This document shows, piece after piece, positions 15,402 to 24,547 of a DNA stretch of 64,000 bases. Source of the DNA: Mycetocola miduiensis (GTDB lineage Bacteria; Actinomycetota; Actinomycetes; Actinomycetales; Microbacteriaceae); NCBI RefSeq assembly GCF_900115155.1, contig NZ_FOVM01000001.1:372001-436000 (forward strand). Direction: 5' to 3'. The notes below the pieces were generated by a model that ran no database searches, was not told where the DNA came from, and worked only from the letters and a program-made list of their open reading frames with translations. Numbering within the stretch: the first letter of the stretch is position 1; every line of letters starts with the position of its first letter. The position numbers and the translations under genes were made by a program.

Positions 15402-16910
15402 ATGGACTTCACCGAGCGTTACCGCGTCATCCAGGCGAAGGATTCCCGCTTCGACGGGCAATTCATCACCGCGGTGCGCTCGACCGGAATCTACTGCCGC
15501 CCCTCCTGCCCGGCGCGGACGCCGAAACCGGAGAACGTCACCTTCTACGCGACGAGCGCCGCCGCGCACGAGGCCGGATACCGGGCATGCAAACGGTGTC
15601 TGCCCGAAGCCGTGCCCGGCACGCCCGCGTGGAACCTGCGCAACGACCTCGCCTCCCGCGCGATGCGGCTGATCGGCGACGGCGTCGTCGAACGCGAGGG
15701 CGTCCCGGGGCTCGCCGGACGGCTGGGCTACTCGTCCCGCCACCTGACCCGGGTTCTCCACGAGGAACTCGGCGCGGGCCCGCTCGCCCTCTCCCGGGCG
15801 CATCGGGCGCAGACCGCGAGGACCCTGCTCACGTCGACCGACCTGCCCGTCGCCGACATCGCTTTCGCGGCCGGGTTCGCAAGCATCCGCCAGTTCAACG
15901 ACACCATCTCCGACGTGTTCGAACTCACACCCGTTCAGATCCGCGCGCGAGGCTCGCGACGTTTGTCGGCCCCCGGTGCGCTGTCGCTCTCGCTGCCGTT
16001 CCGGGCGCCATTCGATGCGGCCGGGGTGTTCGGCTGGCTGGGCCCGCGCGCGGTGGCCGGCGTGGAGGTCGCCACGACTGACTCGTACTCCCGCACCCTC
16101 CAATTGCCGGGCGGCCCCGTCCGCTTCACCGTGCGCTTCGACGGGCGGGTGCTGCGGCTCGATGCCCAGCTCACCCACCTCGGCGACCTTCCCGTGCTGA
16201 CCTCCCGGGTGCGACGCTTGTTCGACCTTGACGCGGATCCCGTCGCCGTCGACTCGGCCCTCAGCTCCGACCCAGCGCTGGCGCCGCGTGTGGCCGCCAT
16301 CCCCGGCATCCGTCTGCCCGGTGCCATCGATGCGGAAGAGATGCTGTTTCGCGCGATCATCGGGCAGCAGATCACGGTCGCTGCCGCCCGCACCCAGCTG
16401 AACCGGCTTGCCGCCGCGTGCAGCACCAAGTTGGAACCGGCCGGTGACAGTCCGGAACTCGCCCGCCTGTTCCCCACCGCCGCACAGATCGCCGCGACCG
16501 GGCGCGATGTGCTCGTCGGTCCCCGGGCGAAGATCGACACGGTGATGCGGGTCGCGAACGCCCTCGCCTCGGGCGAACTCAGCCTGAGCCTCGGAGACGA
16601 CCCGGCCGACCAGCACGCCAGGCTTACGGCGATCGCCGGCATCGGCGACTGGACCGCCGGCTACGTGGGGATGCGTGTGCTCGGCAACCCGGACGTCTTC
16701 CTGTCCGGTGATGTCGCCGTCCGCACCGGCGCGCGTAGGCTCGGCCTTCCGGGTGAGCCCCGACCTCTGACCGCCTACGCCGCGGGCCTCGCACCTTGGC
16801 GGTCCTACCTGTGCCTGCACCTCTGGCGCGCGGCCGGCCTCCCGGCAGCGCCCGCTCTTCCCGCTTCGCCAGCTGAACTGCAGGCATCGATCCCCCAGGA
16901 GATCCCATGA
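15402..16910 (+). CDS. Ada-type sensor fused to AlkA-like DNA-3-methyladenine glycosylase
   Basis: A 502-residue three-part protein. Residues 1-75 are the Ada zinc domain with Cys32, Cys36, Cys63 and Cys66; its Cys (Cys32 by analogy) accepts methyl groups from phosphotriesters. Residues 85-185 are an AraC-type helix-turn-helix ([40 protein letters not shown]). Residues 200-480 are AlkA-like, with the N-terminal fold and the HhH-GPD motif [20 protein letters not shown] followed by the catalytic aspartate region [11 protein letters not shown]. It thus senses methylation damage, activates transcription and excises 3-alkyladenine. This fusion is typical of actinomycetes. It overlaps ogt by four bases (ATGA). 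Confidence 0.9.
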   Translation: MDFTERYRVIQAKDSRFDGQFITAVRSTGIYCRPSCPARTPKPENVTFYATSAAAHEAGYRACKRCLPEAVPGTPAWNLRNDLASRAMRLIGDGVVEREGVPGLAGRLGYSSRHLTRVLHEELGAGPLALSRAHRAQTARTLLTSTDLPVADIAFAAGFASIRQFNDTISDVFELTPVQIRARGSRRLSAPGALSLSLPFRAPFDAAGVFGWLGPRAVAGVEVATTDSYSRTLQLPGGPVRFTVRFDGRVLRLDAQLTHLGDLPVLTSRVRRLFDLDADPVAVDSALSSDPALAPRVAAIPGIRLPGAIDAEEMLFRAIIGQQITVAAARTQLNRLAAACSTKLEPAGDSPELARLFPTAAQIAATGRDVLVGPRAKIDTVMRVANALASGELSLSLGDDPADQHARLTAIAGIGDWTAGYVGMRVLGNPDVFLSGDVAVRTGARRLGLPGEPRPLTAYAAGLAPWRSYLCLHLWRAAGLPAAPALPASPAELQASIPQEIP

Positions 16911-17431
16911 CCAATCCCATGACCAGCATCACGCGCGCCATCCACGAGACGGTCGACACGCCAGACGGCCCGTTCGGCATCCTGGCGCGACCGGACGGCA
17001 CCGTCATCGCATCCGGCTGGACGGCATCCGTCGACACGCTCCTCGCCCGCCTCGCCCCCGGCCTTCGCCCGGACGCGATCGAGCCTGGTCACGTTACTGC
17101 GACAAACGCGGTCACTGCCTACTACGAGGGCGACGTCGCGGCGATCGACTCGGTTCCGGTCGCCCAGCACGGCGGGGACTTCCGGATGCGCGGGTGGGCG
17201 GAGTTGCGTCGCATCCGTCCCGGGCACCCCCAGAGTTACACCGAGTTCGCGGCAGCGATCGGCAACCCCCGGGCGGTGCGGGCAGCTGCGAGTGTGTGCG
17301 CCTCGAACGCTCCTGCCCTGTTCGTTCCCTGCCACCGCGTTCTCCGCAACGACGGCACTCTCGGCGGCTTCGCCTGGGGCGTCGAGGTCAAGCGATCGCT
17401 CCTCGCCCGCGAGGCCGCTGCCGCAAACTGA
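16907..17431 (+). CDS. ogt: Methylated-DNA-protein-cysteine methyltransferase (Ogt-type)
   Basis: A 174-residue suicide enzyme that transfers O6-alkyl groups from guanine to its own cysteine. The active site is PCHRV with Cys142; [15 protein letters not shown] precedes it and [18 protein letters not shown] follows. The DNA-binding winged helix is in the second half ([19 protein letters not shown]). Its ATG overlaps the stop of the Ada/AlkA gene, so both proteins are made from one adaptive-response transcript. In Escherichia coli the methyltransferase part is fused to Ada; here it is a separate partner. Confidence 0.92.
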   Translation: MTNPMTSITRAIHETVDTPDGPFGILARPDGTVIASGWTASVDTLLARLAPGLRPDAIEPGHVTATNAVTAYYEGDVAAIDSVPVAQHGGDFRMRGWAELRRIRPGHPQSYTEFAAAIGNPRAVRAAASVCASNAPALFVPCHRVLRNDGTLGGFAWGVEVKRSLLAREAAAAN

Positions 17432-17562
17432 CGGATGCCTCGCGCACAGCCACACGAGCGTGCGAGCGGCGCGGGGGAAGGAAAAGAGCACGACGAAGGA
17501 CGCGAGTGGCGAAGCATCCTTATCTCGGCGCTATCTCCTTGTGCCGCGCCGATTCAACCGGG

Positions 17563-18663
17563 TCAGCCCTCCTGGCGCGTCTTCTTCGCCTCGAGCACGG
17601 ACTTGGCCTCGGCCTCGATCGCCGCTTCGATCCTGGCGGTCCCCCGCAGCGGCAGCTGCACGGCGTACTCCGCTTTGATCCCTGCCCGCAGTTCGCGCAT
17701 CCGCTCGATCTCCGAGTCGACCTCGGCACCGTACAGTATCGCCATGTTGCTGAGATAGAGCCAGAGCAGGAAGACGATGATGCCACCGAGGGTTCCGTAG
17801 ACCCTGTCGTAATTGCCGAAGTTGGAGACGTAGAAGAAGAAGCCCAACGTCGTCGCTGCCCAAACGACCAGGGCCGTCAGCGACCCGATGGTAAGCCAGC
17901 GGAATTTGTGCTGCTTCACATTGGGCGTCGCGTAGTAGAGCATGGCGAGGATCAGCATGGCCAGGACTGCAAGCAAAGGCCACTTGACGATGTTCCACAC
18001 GAGAAGCGTCGTCTCGCCGATTCCGATGTAGTTCCCGATCGCCTCGGCGATGTCGCCGCTCAGTGCAAGGATCAACGCCATCGCGGTCAGCATGACGAGC
18101 GAGATGATCGTGACAAGCAGGATCACCGGCTGGAACTTCAGGTAGGGCCGGCCTTCCCTCACGCCGTAGATCCGGTTCATGCCACGCGAGAACGCTCCGA
18201 CGAATCCGGATGCCGACCAGATCGCACCGACAAGGCCGACGACGAACCCGAGACCGGCAGCCGGCGTCGCCGTGAGATCCTCGATCGGGCCTCTGATCGC
18301 TTTCACGGTGTCCTCAGGGGCGATCGAGGAGAAAACGGCGAGCAACTGATCGGTCACGTTGGATGCCTGGTTGATGAGCGAGAGCAAGGAGACGATGGCG
18401 AGGAGGGCGGGGAACAGCGCGAGGACCGCAAAATAGGTGAGGCCGGCAGCGACGTCGGTGACCTGATCCTTGCCGAACTCCCGGAATGCCCGGCGATACA
18501 CGGGCAGAAGGTCCTTGAATTTCACCTTCGGGGGCGTGCGCACTTCGGCATCCGATGGCGCCTGCACAGCGAGTTCGATGTCAGATGGAGCCCCCGCCAG
18601 CGCAGTCTCCTTCTCCTCCTTCGCCTCTTCGTCGCTCTCGTTGTCTGTTCTATCGCGGGTCAT
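17563..18663 (-). CDS. YihY/BrkB family inner-membrane protein
   Basis: A 366-residue polytopic protein with an acidic N-terminal extension (residues 1-60), then the family segment VYRRAFREFGKDQVTDVAAGLTYFAVLALFPALLAIVSLL and about six membrane helices ending near residue 320 (GGIIVFLLWLYLSNMAILYGAEVDSEIERMRELRAG), followed by a charged tail. The family was once called ribonuclease BN by mistake; its real role is unknown, possibly in envelope biogenesis or transport. The ATG at 18663 was preferred to one 45 bases upstream that would overlap more deeply with the preceding small gene. It is second in a two-gene operon. Confidence 0.85.
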   Translation of the reverse strand: MTRDRTDNESDEEAKEEKETALAGAPSDIELAVQAPSDAEVRTPPKVKFKDLLPVYRRAFREFGKDQVTDVAAGLTYFAVLALFPALLAIVSLLSLINQASNVTDQLLAVFSSIAPEDTVKAIRGPIEDLTATPAAGLGFVVGLVGAIWSASGFVGAFSRGMNRIYGVREGRPYLKFQPVILLVTIISLVMLTAMALILALSGDIAEAIGNYIGIGETTLLVWNIVKWPLLAVLAMLILAMLYYATPNVKQHKFRWLTIGSLTALVVWAATTLGFFFYVSNFGNYDRVYGTLGGIIVFLLWLYLSNMAILYGAEVDSEIERMRELRAGIKAEYAVQLPLRGTARIEAAIEAEAKSVLEAKKTRQEG

Positions 18664-18913
18664 AGCCGCCGCGGTCCTGCCCGTGGTCACCCGTCGCGAT
18701 GGCGACAATCGAGGCGACGATGATGGCGACGAAGCCGGCGGCCACTCCGAGGAACATCCCCAGCGACACGCGACGACGAATCTCCGCCATTGTCGACGCC
18801 AGATCTTCCCGGATCTCCTCGAGGTTGAGGATCCGAACCTGCTCGCCCATACTGCTGTCGCGTTCGCGGCGGTCAGTGGGCAGCGTCATCACGACGCCAT
18901 TCTCATCAGCCAT
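18650..18913 (-). CDS. Small DUF3618-like single-pass membrane protein
   Basis: An 87-residue protein: a hydrophilic N-terminus, a helix LEEIREDLASTMAEIRRRVS resembling DUF3618, one membrane segment (GMFLGVAAGFVAIIVASIVAIATG) and a short Gly/Asp-rich tail. Proteins of this type are often found beside YihY- and phage-holin-like membrane proteins in actinomycetes. Its stop overlaps the YihY gene start by 14 bases, so the two are likely translated together. Function unknown. Confidence 0.7.
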   Translation of the reverse strand: MADENGVVMTLPTDRRERDSSMGEQVRILNLEEIREDLASTMAEIRRRVSLGMFLGVAAGFVAIIVASIVAIATGDHGQDRGGYDPR

Positions 18914-19030
18914 GTCCTTCACCTTAATCCTCAGCCGTGGAATGAGGGGAGGGCTTGCCCCCGCCAGATCGAGCTGCCATGCCCACGCAACCCCTGCGCC
19001 GGCCGGTAAACCGCCTTCTATCCTGAGATC

Positions 19031-19756
19031 GTGAGCAGAATCTCCGTCGTGATCCCCGTCTACAACGACGCAGGGATGCTGCAGACGTGCCTGACCGCAC
19101 TGGCTCGGCAGACCCGCCCGGCCGACGAAATCATCGTCGTCGACAACGCCAGCACGGATGACTCGGCGCAGGTCGCGCACGCGGCCGGCGCTCGCGTGGT
19201 GTTCCAGCCGAAGCGCGGCATCCCCTCGGCCACGAGCGCGGGATTCGACGCCGCACGAGGCGAGATCCTCGCGCGGCTGGACGCCGACTCCATCCCACCG
19301 ACGGACTGGCTGGCGCGGGCGGTGGCCGCACTCGATGCGCACCCGGAAGCATCCGCCATCACCGGGACCGCCGATTTCTACGGCGGGAACGCCTTCCAGC
19401 GCTGGTTCGGCCGATCCTGCTACCTTCCCGCCTACTTCCGGGCGATGGGGATGCTGCTCGGCCACCCGCCGCTGTTCGGCTCGAACTACGCCCTCCGCGC
19501 CGATGCATGGCTTGAGTTGCGGGAGTCGGCCCACCTCGACCGGGACGATGTGCACGACGACCTCGATCTGAGCTTCCAGTTCCGTCCGGGCATGACTGTG
19601 CATTTCGACCGCGGCCTCCTGGTCCGGGTGTCCGCCCGCCCGTTCGGAGTCGGCGGGTTCGTGCACCGGGTGCGCCTCGGCGTCATCACGGTCGCCGTGA
19701 ATGTTCTCCGGGAGTCACCGGCCACCCGGAGGCGGCGCCGCGCGCTCTGGACCTGA
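19031..19756 (+). CDS. Family 2 glycosyltransferase
   Basis: A 241-residue GT-A fold enzyme starting with GTG. SVVIPVYNDAGMLQTCLTAL and IIVVDNASTDDSA form the nucleotide-sugar fold, ILARLDADSIPPTDWLARAV carries the DxD-like metal site, and the HDDLDLSFQFR segment is the catalytic-base region. No membrane helix is evident apart from a weakly hydrophobic C-terminus, so it is probably cytoplasmic or membrane-associated. Sugar and acceptor cannot be told. It is divergent from the DUF3618-like/YihY operon. Confidence 0.85.
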   Translation: MSRISVVIPVYNDAGMLQTCLTALARQTRPADEIIVVDNASTDDSAQVAHAAGARVVFQPKRGIPSATSAGFDAARGEILARLDADSIPPTDWLARAVAALDAHPEASAITGTADFYGGNAFQRWFGRSCYLPAYFRAMGMLLGHPPLFGSNYALRADAWLELRESAHLDRDDVHDDLDLSFQFRPGMTVHFDRGLLVRVSARPFGVGGFVHRVRLGVITVAVNVLRESPATRRRRRALWT

Positions 19757-19805
19757 CCTTCGCCCTGTCCCTCTCGCCCTGACACGGAGCCAAGCGGACC
19801 GGCGA

Positions 19806-20423
19806 TCAATCCGTCTTGGGGTAGTGACCCGTCTTCAGCAGCCCCGCAAGATGGACGGCATTCGACACCGCAGCTGACAGAGCGGATGCCGTGACCTCCG
19901 GTGTGCTGTCGAGGTCCTTGTAATCGGTGGTGTGCATGGCCTCGCCATTCCAGTACGAGACGCCCTGGGCGGGGATGGTGTACCCGTAGTCGTTGAGCGC
20001 CTGGAACAGGTCCGCGCTGATCTTGTGAGCACCGTCCTCGTTGCCGACCACGGCGACGAGGGCGACTTTGTCGTACAGGACCGGCCGACCGTCGGCATCC
20101 GTCTCCGAGAGCTCCGCGTCGAGACGCTCCACGACCCGCGACGCAACGCTGGACATGTGTCCCGCCCAGGTCGGCGTGCTCACCAGGAGAATGTCCGCAG
20201 CGAGAACCTGCTCGCGGATCGACGGCCAGGCGTCCCCCTCGCCCATGTCGGTTTGAACCCCGGGCTTGACGTCGTGGTCGACAACGCGCACTTTGCTCCC
20301 GTCGACCCCATGGCTCTTGAGCGCTTCGAGGAACTGGTCGGCCAGCAGGTCGCTGCTGGAGGGGTCCGGCGAGGGGGTCAGGGTGCAGACGAGGGCGATC
20401 GCGGTCAGTGCTGAAGATTCCAT
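19806..20423 (-). CDS. NADPH-dependent FMN reductase / flavodoxin-fold protein
   Basis: A 205-residue flavodoxin-like protein. Residues 1-30 hold the phosphate-binding loop region (CTLTPSPDPSSSDLLADQF), and LVSTPTWAGHMSSVASRVVERLD and KVALVAVVGNEDGAHK form the flavin-binding loops. Such proteins reduce FMN or quinones with NAD(P)H. The chosen ATG lies at the start of similarity; the frame opens much further upstream without conserved sequence. It is convergent with the glycosyltransferase and divergent from a small stress-type gene. Confidence 0.75.
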   Translation of the reverse strand: MESSALTAIALVCTLTPSPDPSSSDLLADQFLEALKSHGVDGSKVRVVDHDVKPGVQTDMGEGDAWPSIREQVLAADILLVSTPTWAGHMSSVASRVVERLDAELSETDADGRPVLYDKVALVAVVGNEDGAHKISADLFQALNDYGYTIPAQGVSYWNGEAMHTTDYKDLDSTPEVTASALSAAVSNAVHLAGLLKTGHYPKTD

Positions 20424-20571
20424 CCGGCCAGTGAAGCCGGGTTGCGATGACCGGGTCAAGGCCTTGCGGTTGGGGCGCTGCGGCGGCGCTTGACCCGCTC
20501 GGCCCACACCGGCAGACTGGCCCCCGACGAACCGGCCCCTGAAAGACTGGCCACCGAGAGAAGGAGATGCG

Positions 20572-20763
20572 ATGAGCGACCCACGTGAAGAGAATGCCCC
20601 GGACGAAGCACTCATCGGCCCGGGCAGCACCGCGACCGGCGGCGGTACGTCACAGGACGCACAGGAGAATATCGGCGAGGAAAGCACGGTACCACCGCTA
20701 GATCCGGACGGCACAGGCTCGACCCAACTGGCAGACGAACGATCCACGCAGGATGATCTGTGA
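20572..20763 (+). CDS. Small acidic hydrophilic protein of unknown function
   Basis: A 63-residue, Asp/Glu/Gly/Ser/Thr-rich protein lacking hydrophobic segments, probably disordered. A strong ribosome site (AGAAGGAGATG) supports it being real. It precedes the csbD-like gene by 125 bases in the same direction; both resemble small general-stress proteins. No family is recognised. Confidence 0.55.
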   Translation: MSDPREENAPDEALIGPGSTATGGGTSQDAQENIGEESTVPPLDPDGTGSTQLADERSTQDDL

Positions 20764-20888
20764 CCAGCTGGCTTCTCAGATCGGCACCGGATGTCAAGGC
20801 CCTTGAGCGCCATATTCGCCCCGCCTACCCTTGAAGAGTTCGGCCGCGGATTGTCGCGGATCGCCTCCAACAGAAAGCGAGGGACCAT

Positions 20889-21059
20889 ATGGGACTCGGA
20901 GACAAGATTGGCAACGCCGCTGAAGAAGCTGCTGGGAAAGCCAAAGAAGGTATCGGCGACGCAACCGACAACGATCGACTTCGCGCCGAGGGCCAGGGAG
21001 ACCAGGCCAAGGCAAACCTCAAGCAGGCCGGCGAGAACGTGAAGGACGCGTTCAAGTAA
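20889..21059 (+). CDS. CsbD family stress protein
   Basis: A 56-residue protein beginning MGLGDKIGNAAEEAAGKAKE and continuing with the family pattern (GD-TDNDRLRAEGQGDQAKANLKQAGENVKDAFK). CsbD-like proteins are small, hydrophilic and induced by general stress in many bacteria; their molecular role is unknown. An AGCGAGGGA ribosome site precedes the ATG. A strong terminator follows 18 bases after the stop. Confidence 0.85.
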   Translation: MGLGDKIGNAAEEAAGKAKEGIGDATDNDRLRAEGQGDQAKANLKQAGENVKDAFK

Positions 21060-21076
21060 CGCGGGTCCTCACCCCC

Positions 21077-21114
21077 GTGGCCCGGCTCCGCTGCCTTTGC
21101 GGAGACCGGGCCAC
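21077..21114 (+). terminator. Rho-independent-type terminator after csbD-like gene
   Basis: GTGGCCCGG (21077-21085) plus CTCCGC pairs with GCGGAG plus CCGGGCCAC (21106-21114), giving a 15-bp stem with one bulged A and a 7-base loop, followed by TTTCCGTT. It separates the csbD-like gene from the convergent DUF1206 gene and may serve both. Confidence 0.75.
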
Positions 21115-21145
21115 TTTCCGTTAACGATCCCGCAGCCGAAGCTAA

Positions 21146-22021
21146 TCAGCGCTCGTTGATCGAGGTCACGACCATGGGTCCTTTGCGCAGGAACCGGGCG
21201 CGAGCGAACAGGTAGGCGCCATACGCGATGAACCCGCTAGCCATCGGCACGAGCAGCGCATCGCCGAATGGCAAGGTCCCCACCCATTTGAGAGCCCCGT
21301 CGAGACCACGCGCCGGGCCGGGATCCGTGAACGCGGCCGCGGCCAGGAACAGGGCACCGGTGATGACGAGTGCCAGCCCCTTGGCGACGTGGCCCACGAC
21401 ACCGAGCGCATCGACGAACCACGACACGCCACCATCGACCGGCTTCAGCTCTTCGCGGAAGTTCCGGGTCACACCCCGGAAGACGAGGGTTCCGCCCACG
21501 GTCCCGACGAGCACACCGACCGCAACAAGCCCGACCACGCCACCCGGGGTGCCGAGCAGGGTTCTGCTGAGGTCCTGCCAGGTCTCTGAGGCATCCGACC
21601 GACCGCCGAACGCATAAAAGCCGACGACGACGCCGATCGCCGCGTAGCCGAGCGCCTTCGCGATGTTCGTCATCCGGCGCATGAGGACCAGACGGCGTTT
21701 GTCCGACTCGACCTGGGCCGCTTCGGTCCACTGCAGAACGGCGAGGCCGAACAAGGCAAGCGTCGCGGCCCAGAGCAGGATGCCGCCTCCCGGGGTGGCT
21801 GCGACGGCCCGAAGCGCCCCGGACTGGTCCGCCTGGCCCTTGCTCCCCCAGGCCACACCGATCGCGATGGCGCCGATGAGAACATGGATGGAGCCGTTCG
21901 CGATCAGGCCGGCGCGGCCGAAGCCTCGCACCTTGGGGTCCCGGTTGGCGCGCCGGGTCGCGGCTTTCACCTCGTCGCGTCGGCGGCCCGATTCCTGTGG
22001 CACCGCCTGCGCCCCGGCCAT
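21146..22021 (-). CDS. DUF1206 family membrane protein
   Basis: A 291-residue protein with six predicted membrane helices arranged as three repeats, each with the pattern GRAGLIANGSIHVLIGAIAI, KALGYAAIGVVVGFYAF or HVAKGLALVITGALFLAAAAF, separated by loops with paired positive charges. This triplicated two-helix unit defines DUF1206, common in actinomycetes and cyanobacteria, without a known function. The ATG at 22021 (or an adjacent GTG) begins a basic cytoplasmic extension. It appears to be monocistronic and ends near the shared terminator. Confidence 0.85.
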   Translation of the reverse strand: MAGAQAVPQESGRRRDEVKAATRRANRDPKVRGFGRAGLIANGSIHVLIGAIAIGVAWGSKGQADQSGALRAVAATPGGGILLWAATLALFGLAVLQWTEAAQVESDKRRLVLMRRMTNIAKALGYAAIGVVVGFYAFGGRSDASETWQDLSRTLLGTPGGVVGLVAVGVLVGTVGGTLVFRGVTRNFREELKPVDGGVSWFVDALGVVGHVAKGLALVITGALFLAAAAFTDPGPARGLDGALKWVGTLPFGDALLVPMASGFIAYGAYLFARARFLRKGPMVVTSINER

Positions 22022-22145
22022 CACCGACCATCCCGGGCTGTATGCGGGAACGGATCGGGTGCGGCAGTCACGCCTTCATCCTAGGAACGATCCGAGGCAG
22101 CCCGCGCCACCGCGAGGCATCCGGCTCGAGAAATCCGAGCCGTTC

Positions 22146-22412
22146 TCACTGGTAGGTGCGAACGATGACCCATTCCGATTCGATGTTCACCGCGTCGACC
22201 ACCACCGATTCCCCGTTGTCGTCGGTCGCCTGGAACCTCCAGCCGATTCGAACCGACGGTGAATGCGTCAGAAGCGGGTGCGCGTATTCCGGTTCTCCGA
22301 ATAGTGCCGTCGGTGTGTCAGACACCCGCCAGCGACGGTCACGCCAGTACATCCGCAACGGCAGGATGCCGTCGGTCCAGATCGTTGCAGTTCGATCCGT
22401 CAGAGTGTTCAT
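22146..22412 (-). CDS. DUF6504-like small protein
   Basis: An 88-residue soluble protein. It has the pattern PLRMYWRDRRWRVSDTPT near residues 18-35, and ends in ESEWVIVRTYQ. Similar small beta-rich proteins accompany DNA polymerase IV-like or repair genes in other actinomycetes, but no such partner lies here. Function unknown. Its ATG is the best start in a much longer open frame. Confidence 0.6.
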   Translation of the reverse strand: MNTLTDRTATIWTDGILPLRMYWRDRRWRVSDTPTALFGEPEYAHPLLTHSPSVRIGWRFQATDDNGESVVVDAVNIESEWVIVRTYQ

Positions 22413-22556
22413 GATGCCTTCTTCGTAGATATGTTCGAATGTTAACGAAGCATAGACCGATTCACGGGACACGCCAAGCGGCAGTTTGGACCGCTCAGCG
22501 GTCCTGCGGGAACCACCCCGACCCCGGCGGGCGTATCTTGCGTATGGTGGAGGTCT

Positions 22557-23216
22557 ATGCGACTTCTTCTCATCCGCCACGGTCAGACTCCCGCGAACGT
22601 TCTCGGCCTGCTCGATACCGCGCACCCCGGTCCAGGGCTGACCGAACTCGGTCGACGTCAGGCTGAAGCGGTTCCCGGCGCCCTCCGGAACGAGGCGATC
22701 GAGGGCATCTTCGTCTCCACGCTGTTGCGCACCCAGCTCACCGCAGAGCCACTGGCCGAGGAGCGCGGCCTGGCGCGGCGGATCACCGAGGGCCTGCACG
22801 AGATCGAGGCGGGCGAGCTGGAGGGGCTCAGCAGCTACGCCGACCAGATCCGTTACATGGAGGTCGCGTTCTCGTGGGCAGCGGGCGAACTGGATGTGAC
22901 GATGCCAGGCGGGCCGGACGGTCACGAGTTCTTCGGCCGCTTCGACAACGCGATCGAGGCGATCGAGCGCGAACACGACGGCACCGTTGCCGTCGTCAGC
23001 CACGGCGCTGCCATCCGGACCTGGACGGCGGGGCGGACGGGCAACGTCGACGTTCAGCACGCGGCGGCGAACGCCCTGGCGAACACCGGAATCGTCATCG
23101 CGAACGGAAGCATGGCCGACGGGTGGGTCGTTGAGGAATGGGACGGTACGCCGATCGGCGGCCCGCAGCTGCTGGATGTCTCGGCCGACGACCCGACGGG
23201 TGAGTCGCTGGCCTGA
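22557..23216 (+). CDS. Histidine phosphatase family protein (phosphoglycerate mutase-like)
   Basis: A 219-residue enzyme with the catalytic RHG motif at the N-terminus (LLIRHGQTPANVLG, His at residue 7), the second arginine in VSTLLRTQLTAEPLAE, and the conserved VSHGAAIRTW near residue 145 carrying the second catalytic histidine. It hydrolyses phosphate esters through a phospho-histidine; the substrate is not evident. A GGTGGAGG ribosome site is adjacent to the start. Confidence 0.88.
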   Translation: MRLLLIRHGQTPANVLGLLDTAHPGPGLTELGRRQAEAVPGALRNEAIEGIFVSTLLRTQLTAEPLAEERGLARRITEGLHEIEAGELEGLSSYADQIRYMEVAFSWAAGELDVTMPGGPDGHEFFGRFDNAIEAIEREHDGTVAVVSHGAAIRTWTAGRTGNVDVQHAAANALANTGIVIANGSMADGWVVEEWDGTPIGGPQLLDVSADDPTGESLA

Positions 23217-23370
23217 ACGGTCGACGGCGGTCGACGTGACGTCGACGCTTGCTGCGCACGATTCAGCCTCACTCTCGACGTGCGACCGGGTCGCCGCAGA
23301 CATCCGCGACCGTGGCGCCGACGCGCCGCCGATTGGCGGAGTTATGCACACTCGCCGACCCAGGCCCCGG

Positions 23371-24351
23371 TCAGGCCCGGAGCGGCCGCCCTCCGGTGTC
23401 GATCCTGCCCTCGGCGAGAAGCCACCGGAGCCCGTCGGCGATCGCCTCGGCTGACGTGTACCGCGGCGCATACCCGAGGTCTGACTGCGCGGCCGCAATG
23501 CTCATCGACGGGCTGCGGGTGATGTGGTCGCGGGATGCCGCCGCGTGCTCCGGTTCGAGCAGCGTCAAAAACTCCTCCAACGGACCATAGGAGAGCCGGG
23601 CATCCTGGCCGAACCATCCCGCGGCCGTTTCGGCAATCCCGCGAAGCGTCATCGCCCGCTCCGAAACGACGTGGTAACTCTTACCGGCCGCCATCGCCGG
23701 CCGCCCGATTGCCCGCTGGAAGCACTGCGCGACATCGTCGGCGTGAACGTGATGCACCGTCTCGAGTCCGAGGTTCGGGAGCACGAGCTCCGACCCCGCG
23801 GCGAGCGCCTCCCACACGCGGAGGTCGAAATTTCCCTCCGCGTTCACCATCGGCCAGCCCTGGCCGGTGATGTGCCCCGGGTGCAGGACGGTGCACGGAA
23901 GTCCACCCTCCCGGCTCGACTCGGCGAGAAGCAGCTTTTCGATCGCCGCCTTACCGATTCCGTACTCGCCGAACGGCTCGCGCTCATCGGACTCCCGCGT
24001 GGGGACAGCGACGGCCGGACCGTGAACCCAGATCGTCCCGCAACTGGCCAGCAACTGCACCCGGCCACGAAGCGCCTCCACCAGCTGGGCGGCTGACTCC
24101 GGAGTGAAGCACATCATGTCGATGACGAGGTCGGGGTTCAGGTCGGCGATCGCGCCAGGGAACGTGCCGTCGGCGTCACCCGACTCCCTGTCGAGGTCCA
24201 CCCGCTCCACCTGCTGCCACGCCGGATCGTCCCGATATGGCGGCCGGATGCCTCGACTTACGGCGACGACGTCGTGCCCGGCGCTGACCAGCCGGGGTAC
24301 GAGGTAACTCCCGACGTGGCCGGTTGCTCCGATGATGACGGTCCGTGGCAT
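23371..24351 (-). CDS. NAD-dependent epimerase/dehydratase family protein
   Basis: A 326-residue short-chain dehydrogenase of the extended type. The nucleotide-binding loop GATGHVGSYL is at residues 8-17, and the active-site region EYGIGKAAIEKLLL resembles the YxxxK motif with Tyr conserved and Lys four residues later. HVHADDVAQCFQRAIG is typical of the substrate domain of nucleotide-sugar epimerases and related isoflavone-reductase-like enzymes. Substrate unknown. The start was placed at the ATG directly before the Rossmann fold. It is divergent from the MBL-fold hydrolase. Confidence 0.8.
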   Translation of the reverse strand: MPRTVIIGATGHVGSYLVPRLVSAGHDVVAVSRGIRPPYRDDPAWQQVERVDLDRESGDADGTFPGAIADLNPDLVIDMMCFTPESAAQLVEALRGRVQLLASCGTIWVHGPAVAVPTRESDEREPFGEYGIGKAAIEKLLLAESSREGGLPCTVLHPGHITGQGWPMVNAEGNFDLRVWEALAAGSELVLPNLGLETVHHVHADDVAQCFQRAIGRPAMAAGKSYHVVSERAMTLRGIAETAAGWFGQDARLSYGPLEEFLTLLEPEHAAASRDHITRSPSMSIAAAQSDLGYAPRYTSAEAIADGLRWLLAEGRIDTGGRPLRA

Positions 24352-24547
24352 CCGGCACCTTCTTCCCTGACGTGGTGTGTGCTGCGAGTTTACGTCAGGC
24401 GAGGGACGGAAATTCCGGTTGGAGGGAGCAGCGCGCCATTGACGCGAAACCCGCACGCGCTCGCTGCTCGCCGCTGCTGGCAAGCCCCTTGTCACCGGAT
24501 TCGGCCGTGCGTACTGTGAACGCTCGACGAGAAGGGAAGGCGCGACA

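Noticed and set aside
15366-16820. 484-codon minus-strand open frame
   Set aside because: It is the shadow of the Ada/AlkA gene, whose motifs and start are unambiguous.
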